A stretch of 64,000 nt of DNA, from contig NZ_JBGCCH010000009.1 of assembly GCF_041261205.1 (NCBI RefSeq), positions 186,001-250,000 on the forward strand, written 5' to 3'. The position numbers were made by a program, and so were the translations under genes. Under the pieces are notes generated by a model, which was not told the DNA's origin, ran no database searches, and saw only the letters and a list, made by a program, of their open reading frames with translations. Below are positions 33,334-41,984 of the stretch, piece by piece (positions within the stretch are counted from its first letter, which is position 1; every line of letters starts with the position of its first letter). The DNA comes from Catenulispora sp. MAP5-51 (GTDB taxonomy: Bacteria; Actinomycetota; Actinomycetes; Streptomycetales; Catenulisporaceae).

Positions 33334-33830
33334 GCGAACAGCTGCATCAGGTCACTGTCACGGTCAACGGCGTCGCCCGCCGCGCCGAGGCTCCGGCCCG
33401 CCGACTGCTGGCGGACTTCCTGCGCATGGACCTCGGACTGACCGGCACGCACCTCGGCTGCGAACACGGCGTCTGCGGCGCCTGCACCGTGCTGCTCGAC
33501 GGCGTCCCGGTCCGCTCCTGCCTCATCTTCGCGGTCTCGGTCGACGGCCACGCGATCACCACCGTCGAAGGGTGCTGCGACGACGGCGGCGAACTCGGCC
33601 CCGTGCAACAGGCCTTCCAGGAATGCCACGGCCTGCAGTGCGGCTTCTGCACCCCCGGCTTCATCACGACGATCTCCGCCTACCTGGAGGAGAACCCCAA
33701 GCCGACCGAAGAGGAGGCGCGCGAGGCGATCGGCGGGAACCTGTGCCGCTGCACCGGTTACCAGAACATCGTCGCCGCAGTGCTCCGCGCTGCCGAAATC
33801 AAGCGTGAGCGGGAGGCGCCGCATGAGTGA
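33330..33830 (+). CDS. Molybdenum hydroxylase [2Fe-2S] subunit (CoxS-like)
   Basis: The 166-residue subunit carries two [2Fe-2S] clusters: a plant-ferredoxin-type site (GCEHGVCGACTVLLDG with Cys further on in RSC) and the all-helical C-terminal site (QCGFCTPGF and NLCRCTGYQNI). It relays electrons from the molybdenum centre to FAD. All eight cluster cysteines are present. It overlaps its neighbours on both sides, which indicates translational coupling and equal stoichiometry. Confidence 0.94.
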   Translation: MSEQLHQVTVTVNGVARRAEAPARRLLADFLRMDLGLTGTHLGCEHGVCGACTVLLDGVPVRSCLIFAVSVDGHAITTVEGCCDDGGELGPVQQAFQECHGLQCGFCTPGFITTISAYLEENPKPTEEEAREAIGGNLCRCTGYQNIVAAVLRAAEIKREREAPHE

Positions 33831-36219
33831 CAAGCTCGTCGGCCAACCGTTGGTCCGTAAAGAGGATCCGCGTCTGCTGCGAGGCGACGGCCGCTATGTC
33901 GACGACCTCGGCCGAGGCGCCCTGGCCGCAGCTTTCGTCCGCAGTCCCGTCGCGCACGCGCGCATCGCAGACATCGACGTCACCGACGCGCTGGACGTCG
34001 AAGGCCTCGTCGCCGTCTACACCCACGAGGACCTGCCCGGCCGCGTCGCCGAACCGCTCCCGCTGCTGATCCCGCACCCCGACCTCAGCCATCCCCGCAC
34101 CCCGTACTGCCTGGCCAAGGACGAGGTGAACCACGTCGGCGAGGCCGTGGTCATGGTGGTCGCGACCGACCGCTACCTCGCCGAGGACGCGGCCGAGCGG
34201 ATCGTGGTCACGTACGAGGACCTGCCGCCGGTGGTGGGCATCGACCAGGCCAGGGCGGCGCAGCGACTCGTGCACGACGAGGTCCCGGGCAACATCGCGG
34301 CGCGCAGCGTGCAGACCAACGGCAAGGGCGACGCGCACGAAGCCATCGCCGCAGCCCCGCACCGGCTGGCGCTCGACCTGCAGATCGAGCGCAGCGCCTC
34401 GATGCCGATGGAGGGCAAGGGCGTCCTGGCGCACTGGGACGCCGATGACAGAACCCTGCGAGTCCACACCTCGACCCAGACCTCGACCAGCGTCCGCCTG
34501 GCCGTGGCGGCCAAACTGGAGCTGCCGCCGGACCGCGTCGAGGTGATCACCCCCGACGTCGGCGGCGGGTTCGGGGTGAAGATCGTGCACCCCTGGCCCG
34601 AGGAGATCCTGGTGCCCTGGGCGGCGATGACGCTCGGCCGGGACGTGAAGTGGGTCGAGGACCGGCGCGAGCACTTCATCTCCAGTGCCCACGAGCGCGG
34701 GCAGCAGCAGCACGTCGAGGTCGGGTTCGACGACTCCGGGCGGCTGCACGGGCTCAGCGTCGAGATCTGGCACGACAACGGCGCCTACGTGCCCTACGGC
34801 ATCATCGTGCCGATCGTGACGTCCACGCAGTTGCTGGGGCCCTACAAGGTCGGCGCGTACCGGGTCGAGTTCACGTCGCTGTACACGAACACAGTCATCG
34901 TCACGCCCTACCGGGGCGCGGGACGGCCGCAGGGCGTGTTCGCGATGGAGCGGACCATGGACGCCATCGCCGAATACCTGGGCCTGGACCGGCTCGCGGT
35001 GCGCGAGGCCAACCTGATCCAGCCCGAGGAGATGCCCTACGACCAGGGTCTGGTGTTCCAGGACGGACGACCCCTGATCTACGACTCGGGCGACTACCCG
35101 ACGATGCTGCGGATGATCCGCGACCTCGTCGGCTGGGACGGCTTCGAGGCCGAGCGCGCCGCGGCCGCCGCCGAGGGGCGCCGGATCGGGATCGGGATCG
35201 GGGCGTACGTCGAGGGCACCGGCATGGGGCCGTACGAAGGCGCCCACGTGAAGGTCGAGACGACTGGGGAGATCGTTGTCTCCACCGGGCTCACCACCCA
35301 GGGCCAGGGCCACTACACCTCGCTCGCGCAGATCGCCGCCGACGTGCTGGGGGTCGGCGTCGGCGACGTCACCGTCATCACCGGCGACACCCGGCGGTTC
35401 AAGTACGCGGTCGGGACGTTCGCCTCGCGCGCGATCGTGACCAGCGGCAACGCCGTGGCGATCGCCGCCGGCAAGGTCGCCGACAAGGCGAAGCGGATCG
35501 CGGCGGCGGCGCTGGGCGGCGGTACCGCCCCCGAGGACCTGGAACTGGTCGAGGGCACGGTGCGGCGCCGCGACGACCCCGCCGTCTCGATCGACCTGCG
35601 CACCGTCGCGGTGCTGTCGAACCCGCTGCGGTACGCCTTCGACGAGGCGGCCAAAGCGGCCACGCAGTTCGCCGCGGCCGTCGGCACCGGCGACGAGCCG
35701 GGACTGGAGGCCATCGGCTACTACATGCCGGAGCGCTCGACGTTCGCGGCCGGGGCGCACGGCGTCGTGGTCGAGACCGATCCGGAGACCGCCGATATCA
35801 AGATCCTGCGGTACTGCGTCGTGCACGACTGCGGCGTGGTGGTGAACCCGCGCATCGTCGAGGGCCAGGTGCACGGCGGCGTCGCGCAGGGCGTCGGGGG
35901 AGCGCTGTACGAGCGGATCGTCTACGACGACGCGGGGCAACTGGTGAACGCCTCCTACATGGACTTCCTGATCCCGTTCGCCACGGAGGTGCCGCACATC
36001 CAGACGGCCCACATGGTCACGGCGTCGGGAGTGAACCCCCTGGGGTTGAAGGGCGCCGGCGAGGCCGGGGTGATCCCCACCTCGGCGGCGGTCGCCTCGG
36101 CGGTCGAGGACGCCGAGCGGCTGGCCGTCCGGCGCATGCCGATCTCGCCGAGCGAGCTGTACGAGCTGCGGAAGCTGCACGAGACGCGGAAGTCGCGGAA
36201 GGAACAGGTGAGCGCGTGA
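33823..36219 (+). CDS. Molybdenum hydroxylase large (molybdopterin) subunit
   Basis: The 798-residue catalytic subunit has molybdopterin-binding segments DVGGGFGVKI, PYRGAGRPQGVFAMER, TTQGQGHYTSLAQI and the catalytic-Glu loop KGAGEAGVIPT. The CO-dehydrogenase active-site loop with its special Cys is absent (YRGAGRP instead), so this is a form II-type hydroxylase whose substrate is an aromatic or heterocyclic compound rather than CO. With XdhC and MocA encoded downstream, a cytosine-dinucleotide Mo cofactor is likely. Within the island the best guess is hydroxylation of a pyrimidine or related ring before ring opening. Confidence 0.88.
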   Translation: MSDKLVGQPLVRKEDPRLLRGDGRYVDDLGRGALAAAFVRSPVAHARIADIDVTDALDVEGLVAVYTHEDLPGRVAEPLPLLIPHPDLSHPRTPYCLAKDEVNHVGEAVVMVVATDRYLAEDAAERIVVTYEDLPPVVGIDQARAAQRLVHDEVPGNIAARSVQTNGKGDAHEAIAAAPHRLALDLQIERSASMPMEGKGVLAHWDADDRTLRVHTSTQTSTSVRLAVAAKLELPPDRVEVITPDVGGGFGVKIVHPWPEEILVPWAAMTLGRDVKWVEDRREHFISSAHERGQQQHVEVGFDDSGRLHGLSVEIWHDNGAYVPYGIIVPIVTSTQLLGPYKVGAYRVEFTSLYTNTVIVTPYRGAGRPQGVFAMERTMDAIAEYLGLDRLAVREANLIQPEEMPYDQGLVFQDGRPLIYDSGDYPTMLRMIRDLVGWDGFEAERAAAAAEGRRIGIGIGAYVEGTGMGPYEGAHVKVETTGEIVVSTGLTTQGQGHYTSLAQIAADVLGVGVGDVTVITGDTRRFKYAVGTFASRAIVTSGNAVAIAAGKVADKAKRIAAAALGGGTAPEDLELVEGTVRRRDDPAVSIDLRTVAVLSNPLRYAFDEAAKAATQFAAAVGTGDEPGLEAIGYYMPERSTFAAGAHGVVVETDPETADIKILRYCVVHDCGVVVNPRIVEGQVHGGVAQGVGGALYERIVYDDAGQLVNASYMDFLIPFATEVPHIQTAHMVTASGVNPLGLKGAGEAGVIPTSAAVASAVEDAERLAVRRMPISPSELYELRKLHETRKSRKEQVSA

Positions 36220-36911
36220 AGGTCTCCGGGAGCGCGGTCCTCAACGCCGACGTGGGGCGGGTCTACGAAGCGCTGACGGATCCACGGACCCTGGCCGCGG
36301 CGATCCCCGGCTGCGAGCGGCTGGAGCTGGTCGCCCCCGACGTGTACGACATGGTCGTCACGGTCGGCGTCGGCTCGATCAAGGGCACCTACAAAGGCCG
36401 CGTCGAACTGGCCGACCGGGCCGCGCCGCGCTCGTTCACCCTGCGCGCCTCCGGCGCCGGCGCGCCCGGGACGGTCTCGGCGGAGTGCCGCATGCTGCTG
36501 GTCGACGAAGCAGCCGCCCGCACCCGTGTCGAGTACGACGCCGACGCGGTGATCGGCGGCGTGGTCGGCGGCGTCGGGCAGCGGATGCTCGGCGGGGTGG
36601 CCCGCAAGCTCGCGGGGCAGTTCTTCCACGGGATGGACGGGCTGCTGACGCGCGAAGGCGCCGGAGCGGCTGAAGCAATTGAAGCGGTCGGGGCGGCCGG
36701 GGCGGCCGGCCGGCAGACCGAAGCGGTTCCGGCCGCCGCGGTGGTGCGCCCGGCCGCCGGACCGGTGACGGCCTACCCGATCGCGGCGCCGCCCGGACAG
36801 CTGAGCTCATCGAATGCCGGAGCGACCCTCGCCGGAGCGGCCGCGGCGCTGAGCGGCGTGGTGCTCGGGTACCTGATGGGCCGCCTGAGCGGCCGACGGG
36901 GGCCTCGATGA
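36216..36911 (+). CDS. coxG: CoxG-type SRPBCC protein with C-terminal membrane anchor
   Basis: The 231-residue protein has an SRPBCC/CoxG domain (residues 1-150: VSGSAVLNADVGRVYEALTD, AAIPGCERL, GSIKGTYKGRVEL) and a C-terminal hydrophobic helix (LSGVVLGYLMGRLSG) after an Ala/Glu linker. CoxG anchors molybdenum hydroxylases to the membrane or to quinone reduction; the helix fits that. GTG 36216 overlaps the stop of the large subunit. The linker has an EAIEAVGAAGAAG low-complexity tract. Confidence 0.85.
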   Translation: MKVSGSAVLNADVGRVYEALTDPRTLAAAIPGCERLELVAPDVYDMVVTVGVGSIKGTYKGRVELADRAAPRSFTLRASGAGAPGTVSAECRMLLVDEAAARTRVEYDADAVIGGVVGGVGQRMLGGVARKLAGQFFHGMDGLLTREGAGAAEAIEAVGAAGAAGRQTEAVPAAAVVRPAAGPVTAYPIAAPPGQLSSSNAGATLAGAAAALSGVVLGYLMGRLSGRRGPR

Positions 36912-37011
36912 GCGCCGGCGGCAAGACTGGAGCGCTTCATGTCGAAGGCGCGGGCCGGAGGCGGTCGTTGGAAAACCTTGTGTCGCACACCCTGAACCAC
37001 CGAGGTATCAC

Positions 37012-37908
37012 ATGCGCCCTCTGACCGCAGCCGCCCTCCAACTCGCGCCGCATCCCGGCCCCCTGACCGCCAACAGCGTCGCGGAGAACCTCAACCGCGC
37101 CGTCGAGCTCATCGAGCGCTGCGTCAGCGCGACCGGCGCCGAGCTGCTCGTCCTGCCCGAGGCCGTCACGACCGGCTTCACTCCCGGCATTCCGGCCGAG
37201 GAACTCTGGGACCTGATGAGCCCCATCCCCGGTCCCACCACCGAGCCGGTGCAGCAGGCGGCTCGGCGGCTCGGCGTCCATGTCGTGCACTGCACCTACG
37301 AGCGGGGCGAGGAGCGCGGCGTCGTCTACAACTCCGCGGTGCTCATCGATTCGGCTGGCGAGATCCTGGGCGTCTACCGCAAGACGCACCTGTTCCCCGG
37401 CGAGACGCAGTGGGTCGCGCCCGGCGATTCCGTCACCGTCGTCGACACCGAGCTCGGACGCATCGGGCTGTCCGTGTGCTTCGACGGCGACTTCCCCGAG
37501 CTGTACCGCATCCAGGCGGTGCGCGGCGCCGAAATCATCTGCCGGCCCTCGGCGCTGCTGCGCTCGGCCGATATCTGGGAGCTGACAACCCGGGCTCGCG
37601 CCTACGACAACCACGTCTACGTCATCGGCGCCAACGCCACCGGCACCGATCCGGCCGGCGTGCACTACTTCGGCAACTCGCTGATCGTCACGCCGATCGC
37701 CGAGGTGGTGGCGCGCGCCGCCTCGCACGAGGGCTGGGCCGCCGCGCGGCTGGACCCGGCCGACGCCATGCGGACCCTGACACCCGGCTCGGACCGCGCG
37801 CAGACCTTCGACCACCTCGCCGAGCGCAACCTGCACCTGCTGGACAAGCACCAGAAGGACCTGATCCGCGAGGCGCGCACGCCCTTCCGGCTCGGGGGCG
37901 GCGCGTGA
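37012..37908 (+). CDS. Nitrilase-superfamily amidase (carbon-nitrogen hydrolase)
   Basis: The 298-residue cytosolic enzyme has the full catalytic triad: Glu50 in VLPEAV, Lys124 in YRKTHLFPGE and Cys156 in SVCFDGDFPE. The motif context (HLFPGE, CFDGDFPEL) is of the omega-amidase/N-carbamoyl or aliphatic amidase type rather than true nitrilase. It starts 100 bp after coxG and overlaps hyuA by 4 bp. In the proposed pathway it could hydrolyse the amide (malonamate or oxamate type) left after carbamoyl transfer; that is inference. Confidence 0.87.
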   Translation: MRPLTAAALQLAPHPGPLTANSVAENLNRAVELIERCVSATGAELLVLPEAVTTGFTPGIPAEELWDLMSPIPGPTTEPVQQAARRLGVHVVHCTYERGEERGVVYNSAVLIDSAGEILGVYRKTHLFPGETQWVAPGDSVTVVDTELGRIGLSVCFDGDFPELYRIQAVRGAEIICRPSALLRSADIWELTTRARAYDNHVYVIGANATGTDPAGVHYFGNSLIVTPIAEVVARAASHEGWAAARLDPADAMRTLTPGSDRAQTFDHLAERNLHLLDKHQKDLIREARTPFRLGGGA

Positions 37909-40025
37909 TCCGGATCGGCATCGACACCGGCGGGACGTTCACCGACGTCGTGGCGATCGAGGAGGACGGCGGCCGCTCGGTGGCCGGCAAGGTGCCCTCC
38001 ACGCCCGACGACCCCTCGCGGGGGTTCATCGCCGCCGTCCGCAAAGCCCTGACACTGCTCGACGCGGCCCCGCAGGACATCGCCGTGGTCAGCCACGGCA
38101 CCACCGTGGCCACCAACCAGCTGTTGCAGGGCAAGGTCGACAGCCTCGGCTTCGTCACCACCGCGGGGTTCGAGCACCTGCTGGAGATCGCGCGCCAGTC
38201 CGTCCCCGACGGCTACGGCAACAGCTACTTCTGGGTCAAGCCGCCGCGCATCGTCCCGGCCGACCTGGTCCGCGGCGTCGGGGGACGGCTGGACGCCGAC
38301 GGCCAAGAAGTCCGTGCCTTCAGCACCGCCGACGCCAAGGAGGCCGCGCGCTTCCTGAAGGCGGCAGGCGTGCGCTCCATCGGCGTCTCCTTCCTGCACT
38401 CCTACGCCAACGCGGAACACGAACAAGCGATGCGCGACGTCCTCGAAGCGGAGTTCCCCGAGGCGGCCGTGTCGATATCCTCCGACGTCCTGCCCGAGTA
38501 CCGCGAGTACGAGCGCTCGATGACCACGCTCGTCGACGCCGCGGTGAAGCCGACCGTCGCCGGCTATGTCGGCCGGATCCGCGAACGCCTGGATACGTTG
38601 ACGGATGTGCTGACGGACAACGCCCGCAGCGTGCCCTTCTACGTCATGAAGTCGAACGGCGGCGTGCTGTCGGCCGAGGAGGTGGTCCGCCAGCCGGTCA
38701 CGACCGTCCTGTCCGGCCCGGCCGCCGGGGCCCTCGGTGCCGCGCTCATCTCCGCGCACGCCGGCTTCGACCGCATCCTCACCCTGGACGGCGGCGGCAC
38801 CTCGACCGACGTGGCCGTGGTCCTGCACGGCGAGCCGGCCGTCACCACCGAGGGCGGGGTCGGCGGCTACCCGTCGAAGATCCCGATGATCGACGTGGTC
38901 ACGGTCGGCGCCGGCGGCGGCTCGGTCGCCTGGCTGACCCCGGAGAGCACGCTCAAGGTGGGCCCGCGCTCGGCCGGCGCCGACCCGGGCCCGGTCTGCT
39001 ACGGCCGGGGCGGCACCGAGGTCACGGTCACCGACGCGCACCTGGTCCTGGGCCGCATCCCCGACGGGCTGCTGGGCGGCGAGGTGCCGCTGGACCGGGA
39101 CGCCGCGCGCGCGGGCCTGGCGGGCCTGGGCGGCAAGCTGGCCTTGAGCCCGGAGGCGGTGGCGGCCGGGATCCTGGAGATCTCGGCATGGAGCCAGGCC
39201 AACGCGCTGCGGCAGGTGACGGTCAAGCGCGGGCTGGACGTCCGGGACTTCCAGCTGACCGCGTTCGGCGGCTCCGGCGCATTGTTGGCTTGTCGGCTTG
39301 TCGACATCCTCGGCGTGCGGGGCGTCCTGGTGCCGCCGGACCCCGGCAACGTCTCGGCGTTCGGGCTGCTCACCGTGGACGTGCGCAACGATTACGTCCA
39401 GACCTACGTCCGCCGCCACGACCGCATCGACGTGGACCGGGTCCGGGCCCTGTTCGACGAGCTGAACACCGCCGCGGCGAAAGCGCTGCACGCCGAAGGG
39501 TTCGCCGCCCCGGAGCAGGTGTTCAAACGCAGCGCCGACCTCCGCTACTTCGGGCAGGCGTACGAAGTGCGGGTCCCGGTCCCCGACGAGGACTTCGGGC
39601 CGCGGGCCGCCGAAGCCGTCGTCGACGCCTTCCACACCGCGCACGAGGTCATGTACGGATACTCGTTCCGCGGTGACGAACGCCAGACCGTGGAGTGGGT
39701 GAACCTGCGCGTCACCGGCATCGGCCCGATCCGCCGCCCAAGGATCGCCGAGGTGCCCATTCGCAGCCAGGGCGGCCCCGAACCCGTGAGCGTGCGCCAG
39801 GTGTGGTTCGACGACGAACCCGTCGAGACCGCGATCCACCATCGCAGGGCCCTGATGCAGGGCGACCGGATCCTCGGCCCGGCGATCGTCGAGGAGTACG
39901 GCTCGACCGTCCCGGTGCACCCCGGTTTCACCTGCACCGTGGACCGCTGGGGGAATCTGCTGCTGGCGGGGAATTCGTCGATGGCGGGGGATTCGTCAAT
40001 GGGGCAGGAGGACCGCACGTGCTGA
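37905..40025 (+). CDS. hyuA: Hydantoinase/oxoprolinase subunit A
   Basis: The 706-residue protein belongs to the ATP-dependent HyuA family (N-methylhydantoinase A, 5-oxoprolinase, acetone/acetophenone carboxylase). It opens with the actin-like phosphate motif RIGIDTGGTFTDVV, then SHGTTVATNQLL, RERSMTT-like EYERSMTTLVDAAVKP, SGPAAGALGA and the second phosphate loop TLDGGGTSTDV. The family phosphorylates a lactam or carbonyl with ATP. GTG 37905 overlaps the amidase stop; its 3' end overlaps hyuB by 7 bp. The last residues (GNSSMAGDSSMG) come from an 18-bp tandem repeat. Confidence 0.9.
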   Translation: MIRIGIDTGGTFTDVVAIEEDGGRSVAGKVPSTPDDPSRGFIAAVRKALTLLDAAPQDIAVVSHGTTVATNQLLQGKVDSLGFVTTAGFEHLLEIARQSVPDGYGNSYFWVKPPRIVPADLVRGVGGRLDADGQEVRAFSTADAKEAARFLKAAGVRSIGVSFLHSYANAEHEQAMRDVLEAEFPEAAVSISSDVLPEYREYERSMTTLVDAAVKPTVAGYVGRIRERLDTLTDVLTDNARSVPFYVMKSNGGVLSAEEVVRQPVTTVLSGPAAGALGAALISAHAGFDRILTLDGGGTSTDVAVVLHGEPAVTTEGGVGGYPSKIPMIDVVTVGAGGGSVAWLTPESTLKVGPRSAGADPGPVCYGRGGTEVTVTDAHLVLGRIPDGLLGGEVPLDRDAARAGLAGLGGKLALSPEAVAAGILEISAWSQANALRQVTVKRGLDVRDFQLTAFGGSGALLACRLVDILGVRGVLVPPDPGNVSAFGLLTVDVRNDYVQTYVRRHDRIDVDRVRALFDELNTAAAKALHAEGFAAPEQVFKRSADLRYFGQAYEVRVPVPDEDFGPRAAEAVVDAFHTAHEVMYGYSFRGDERQTVEWVNLRVTGIGPIRRPRIAEVPIRSQGGPEPVSVRQVWFDDEPVETAIHHRRALMQGDRILGPAIVEEYGSTVPVHPGFTCTVDRWGNLLLAGNSSMAGDSSMGQEDRTC
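39966..40001 (+). repeat. 18-bp tandem repeat at the hyuA-hyuB junction
   Basis: GCGGGGAATTCGTCGATG (39966-39983) and GCGGGGGATTCGTCAATG (39984-40001) are two 18-bp units with two differences, in frame with the end of hyuA and just before the hyuB start. The core ATTCRTCRATG also occurs in the 18-bp array at the xdhC-mocA junction. Confidence 0.8.
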
Positions 40026-41983
40026 ACCCGGTGCTGCTGGAGATCGTCGAGGGCACCCTGGCCTCCGTCGAGCGCGAGGTCGAGACCGCCATCGCCCGCA
40101 CCTCGCGCTCCCCGATGATCCGCGACGCCCACGACTTCCGCGTCGGCATCCACGACGCCCGCCTGCGCAAGCTCACCGGCCGGTCCTACTCGGCGCTGGT
40201 GCATCCGGTGGTCCGCGACTACCCGATGGGCACGATGCGGCCCGGCGACGTCTTCTTCCACAACGACGTCTACCTCTCCGAAGGCGGCATCGGCCACCTG
40301 CCGGACCTGTGCGTCACCGTCCCGGTCTTCCACGACGGCGCGGTGGCCGCGTTCGTCCAGGCCTTCGGGCACCACGACGACATCGGCGGCGCCTGCCCGG
40401 GCTCGATGCCCTCCGGCGCGCGCAGCGTCTTCGAGGAGGGCCTGATGGTGCCGCCGATCCGGCTGTGGGACGCCGGGGTGCCGAACGAGGCCGCGCTGAA
40501 GATCATGACCCGGAACTCTCGGATGCCGGACTCGCTGGCCGCCGACCTGGACGCGGAGTGCTCGGCCTGCCTGATGGGCGCGCGGCGGCTCGGCGAGGTG
40601 TTCGCGCGCTACGGCCGGCGGGCCGTCGAGGAGTGCTTCGACGCCATCATCGACCTGACCACCGAGACCTTCCGCCGCGAGGTCCTGGCCAAGATCCCCG
40701 ACGGCTCCTACACCTGGGAGGACTACGCCGAGCACGACGGCGTCGACCCGCCGAAGCTGCACCGCCAGCGGATCACCGTGACGAAGCTGCCCGAGGACGG
40801 CGGCAAGCTGGTCATCGACTTCGACGGCACCGGACCGCAGGCCAAGGGGCCGATCAACCACTGCGGCGACTACGCGGACGGCAACTTCCTGAAGAAGTGG
40901 CTGGCCCCGGTGCTGCGCAACCTCGCCGACAGCCCGGAGCGGATGGCCGAGCTCGACGTGAACGAGGGCGTGGTCCCGCTGATCGAGATGCGCTTCCCGC
41001 CGCCGGGGACGCTGCTCACGCCGGTGTTCCCCGCGCCGACGAACGCGCGCACGTTCGTGATCCTGCGGCTGCTCGGCGTGCTCTCCGGCGCGCTGGCCAA
41101 GGCCGTGGACGGCCGCATGCCCGCCGACCAGGAGACCATCCGCTACACCGGCGTCTACGGCACCGACGCCGAGGGGCTGCCGTATCTGATGCGCGAAGTG
41201 CTCGGCGGCGGCTCCGGCGGGCGCTACTACGCCGACGGCGAGGACACCATCCACGTGGTGCCGGACTCGCGGAACATCCCGGTGGAGTTCGCCGAGGCGC
41301 GCTGGCCGTTCCGGGTGGAGAAGCTGGGACTGGCGGTGGACTCCGGCGGCCCGGGGCGCTTCCGCGGCGGACTGGGCTACGAGAAGCAGATCAGGATGCT
41401 GCGGGACGCGGAGTTCATGAGCATCGCCGACCGCTCGATCCTGGCGTGCTGGGGCGTGAAGGGCGGCCGGGCCGGGCGGCCGTTCGAGGTGGTGATCGAC
41501 CCCGGCGGGCCCGCCGAGCGCGTCGTCGACGCGCTGGCGGACGCGGAGCCGGTGTCGGCCGGGGAGGTCATCCGGATCCGGACCACCGGCGGCGGCGGGT
41601 GGGGCGACCCGCTGGAGCGGCCGGTCGAGGAGGTCGTCAGGGACCTGCGATGGGGGAAGATCTCGGCCGAGGGCGCGCTGCGGGACTACGGGGTGGTGAT
41701 GGCGTCGGTGAGCGAACAGGCACGGCCGGACGCTCTCGAGGTCGCCTTCGGTTTGGACCGCGCGAGCAGCCTTCCGGTCGGGGCCGGCTTCCAGTCGAGT
41801 ACCGGCTTGGAGGCGAACGTGGGCTTCGGGGCGAACGCCGGCTTCGATGTCGATGCCGAGGCCACCGAGGAGCTGCGGGAGACGATGCGCGCGACCCGAG
41901 GGTCGGTGGCCTTCTTCGACCGGGGCCCGGGCTTCGCGGCGCTGGCGAAGGGCGCCACCTCGGCCTACTGCGATTGGCTGTGA
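40019..41983 (+). CDS. hyuB: Hydantoinase/oxoprolinase subunit B
   Basis: The 654-residue protein matches HyuB: PVLLEIVEGTLASVEREVE, SRSPMIRDAHDFRVGIHDA, MRPGDVFFHNDVYLSEGG, HLPDLCVTVPVF, GHHDDIGG and the C-terminal GGGGWGDPLERP, which is a hallmark of the family. It pairs with HyuA for ATP-dependent opening of a cyclic amide or carboxylation of a carbonyl. The GTG at 40019 lies inside the 3' end of hyuA. The last 90 residues include a Gly/Phe/Ala repeat (TGLEANVGFGANAGF) absent from usual members. Confidence 0.9.
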   Translation: MLNPVLLEIVEGTLASVEREVETAIARTSRSPMIRDAHDFRVGIHDARLRKLTGRSYSALVHPVVRDYPMGTMRPGDVFFHNDVYLSEGGIGHLPDLCVTVPVFHDGAVAAFVQAFGHHDDIGGACPGSMPSGARSVFEEGLMVPPIRLWDAGVPNEAALKIMTRNSRMPDSLAADLDAECSACLMGARRLGEVFARYGRRAVEECFDAIIDLTTETFRREVLAKIPDGSYTWEDYAEHDGVDPPKLHRQRITVTKLPEDGGKLVIDFDGTGPQAKGPINHCGDYADGNFLKKWLAPVLRNLADSPERMAELDVNEGVVPLIEMRFPPPGTLLTPVFPAPTNARTFVILRLLGVLSGALAKAVDGRMPADQETIRYTGVYGTDAEGLPYLMREVLGGGSGGRYYADGEDTIHVVPDSRNIPVEFAEARWPFRVEKLGLAVDSGGPGRFRGGLGYEKQIRMLRDAEFMSIADRSILACWGVKGGRAGRPFEVVIDPGGPAERVVDALADAEPVSAGEVIRIRTTGGGGWGDPLERPVEEVVRDLRWGKISAEGALRDYGVVMASVSEQARPDALEVAFGLDRASSLPVGAGFQSSTGLEANVGFGANAGFDVDAEATEELRETMRATRGSVAFFDRGPGFAALAKGATSAYCDWL

Positions 41984-41984
41984 C

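Noticed and set aside
32491-36911. Aerobic CO dehydrogenase operon
   Set aside because: The large subunit lacks the form I active-site Cys loop, and the operon is shared with amide-cleaving enzymes and a nucleobase-type permease.
37665-39920. A 751-residue open frame antisense to hyuA and the amidase
   Set aside because: His/Arg/Gly-rich without motifs; hyuA on the plus strand is unambiguous.
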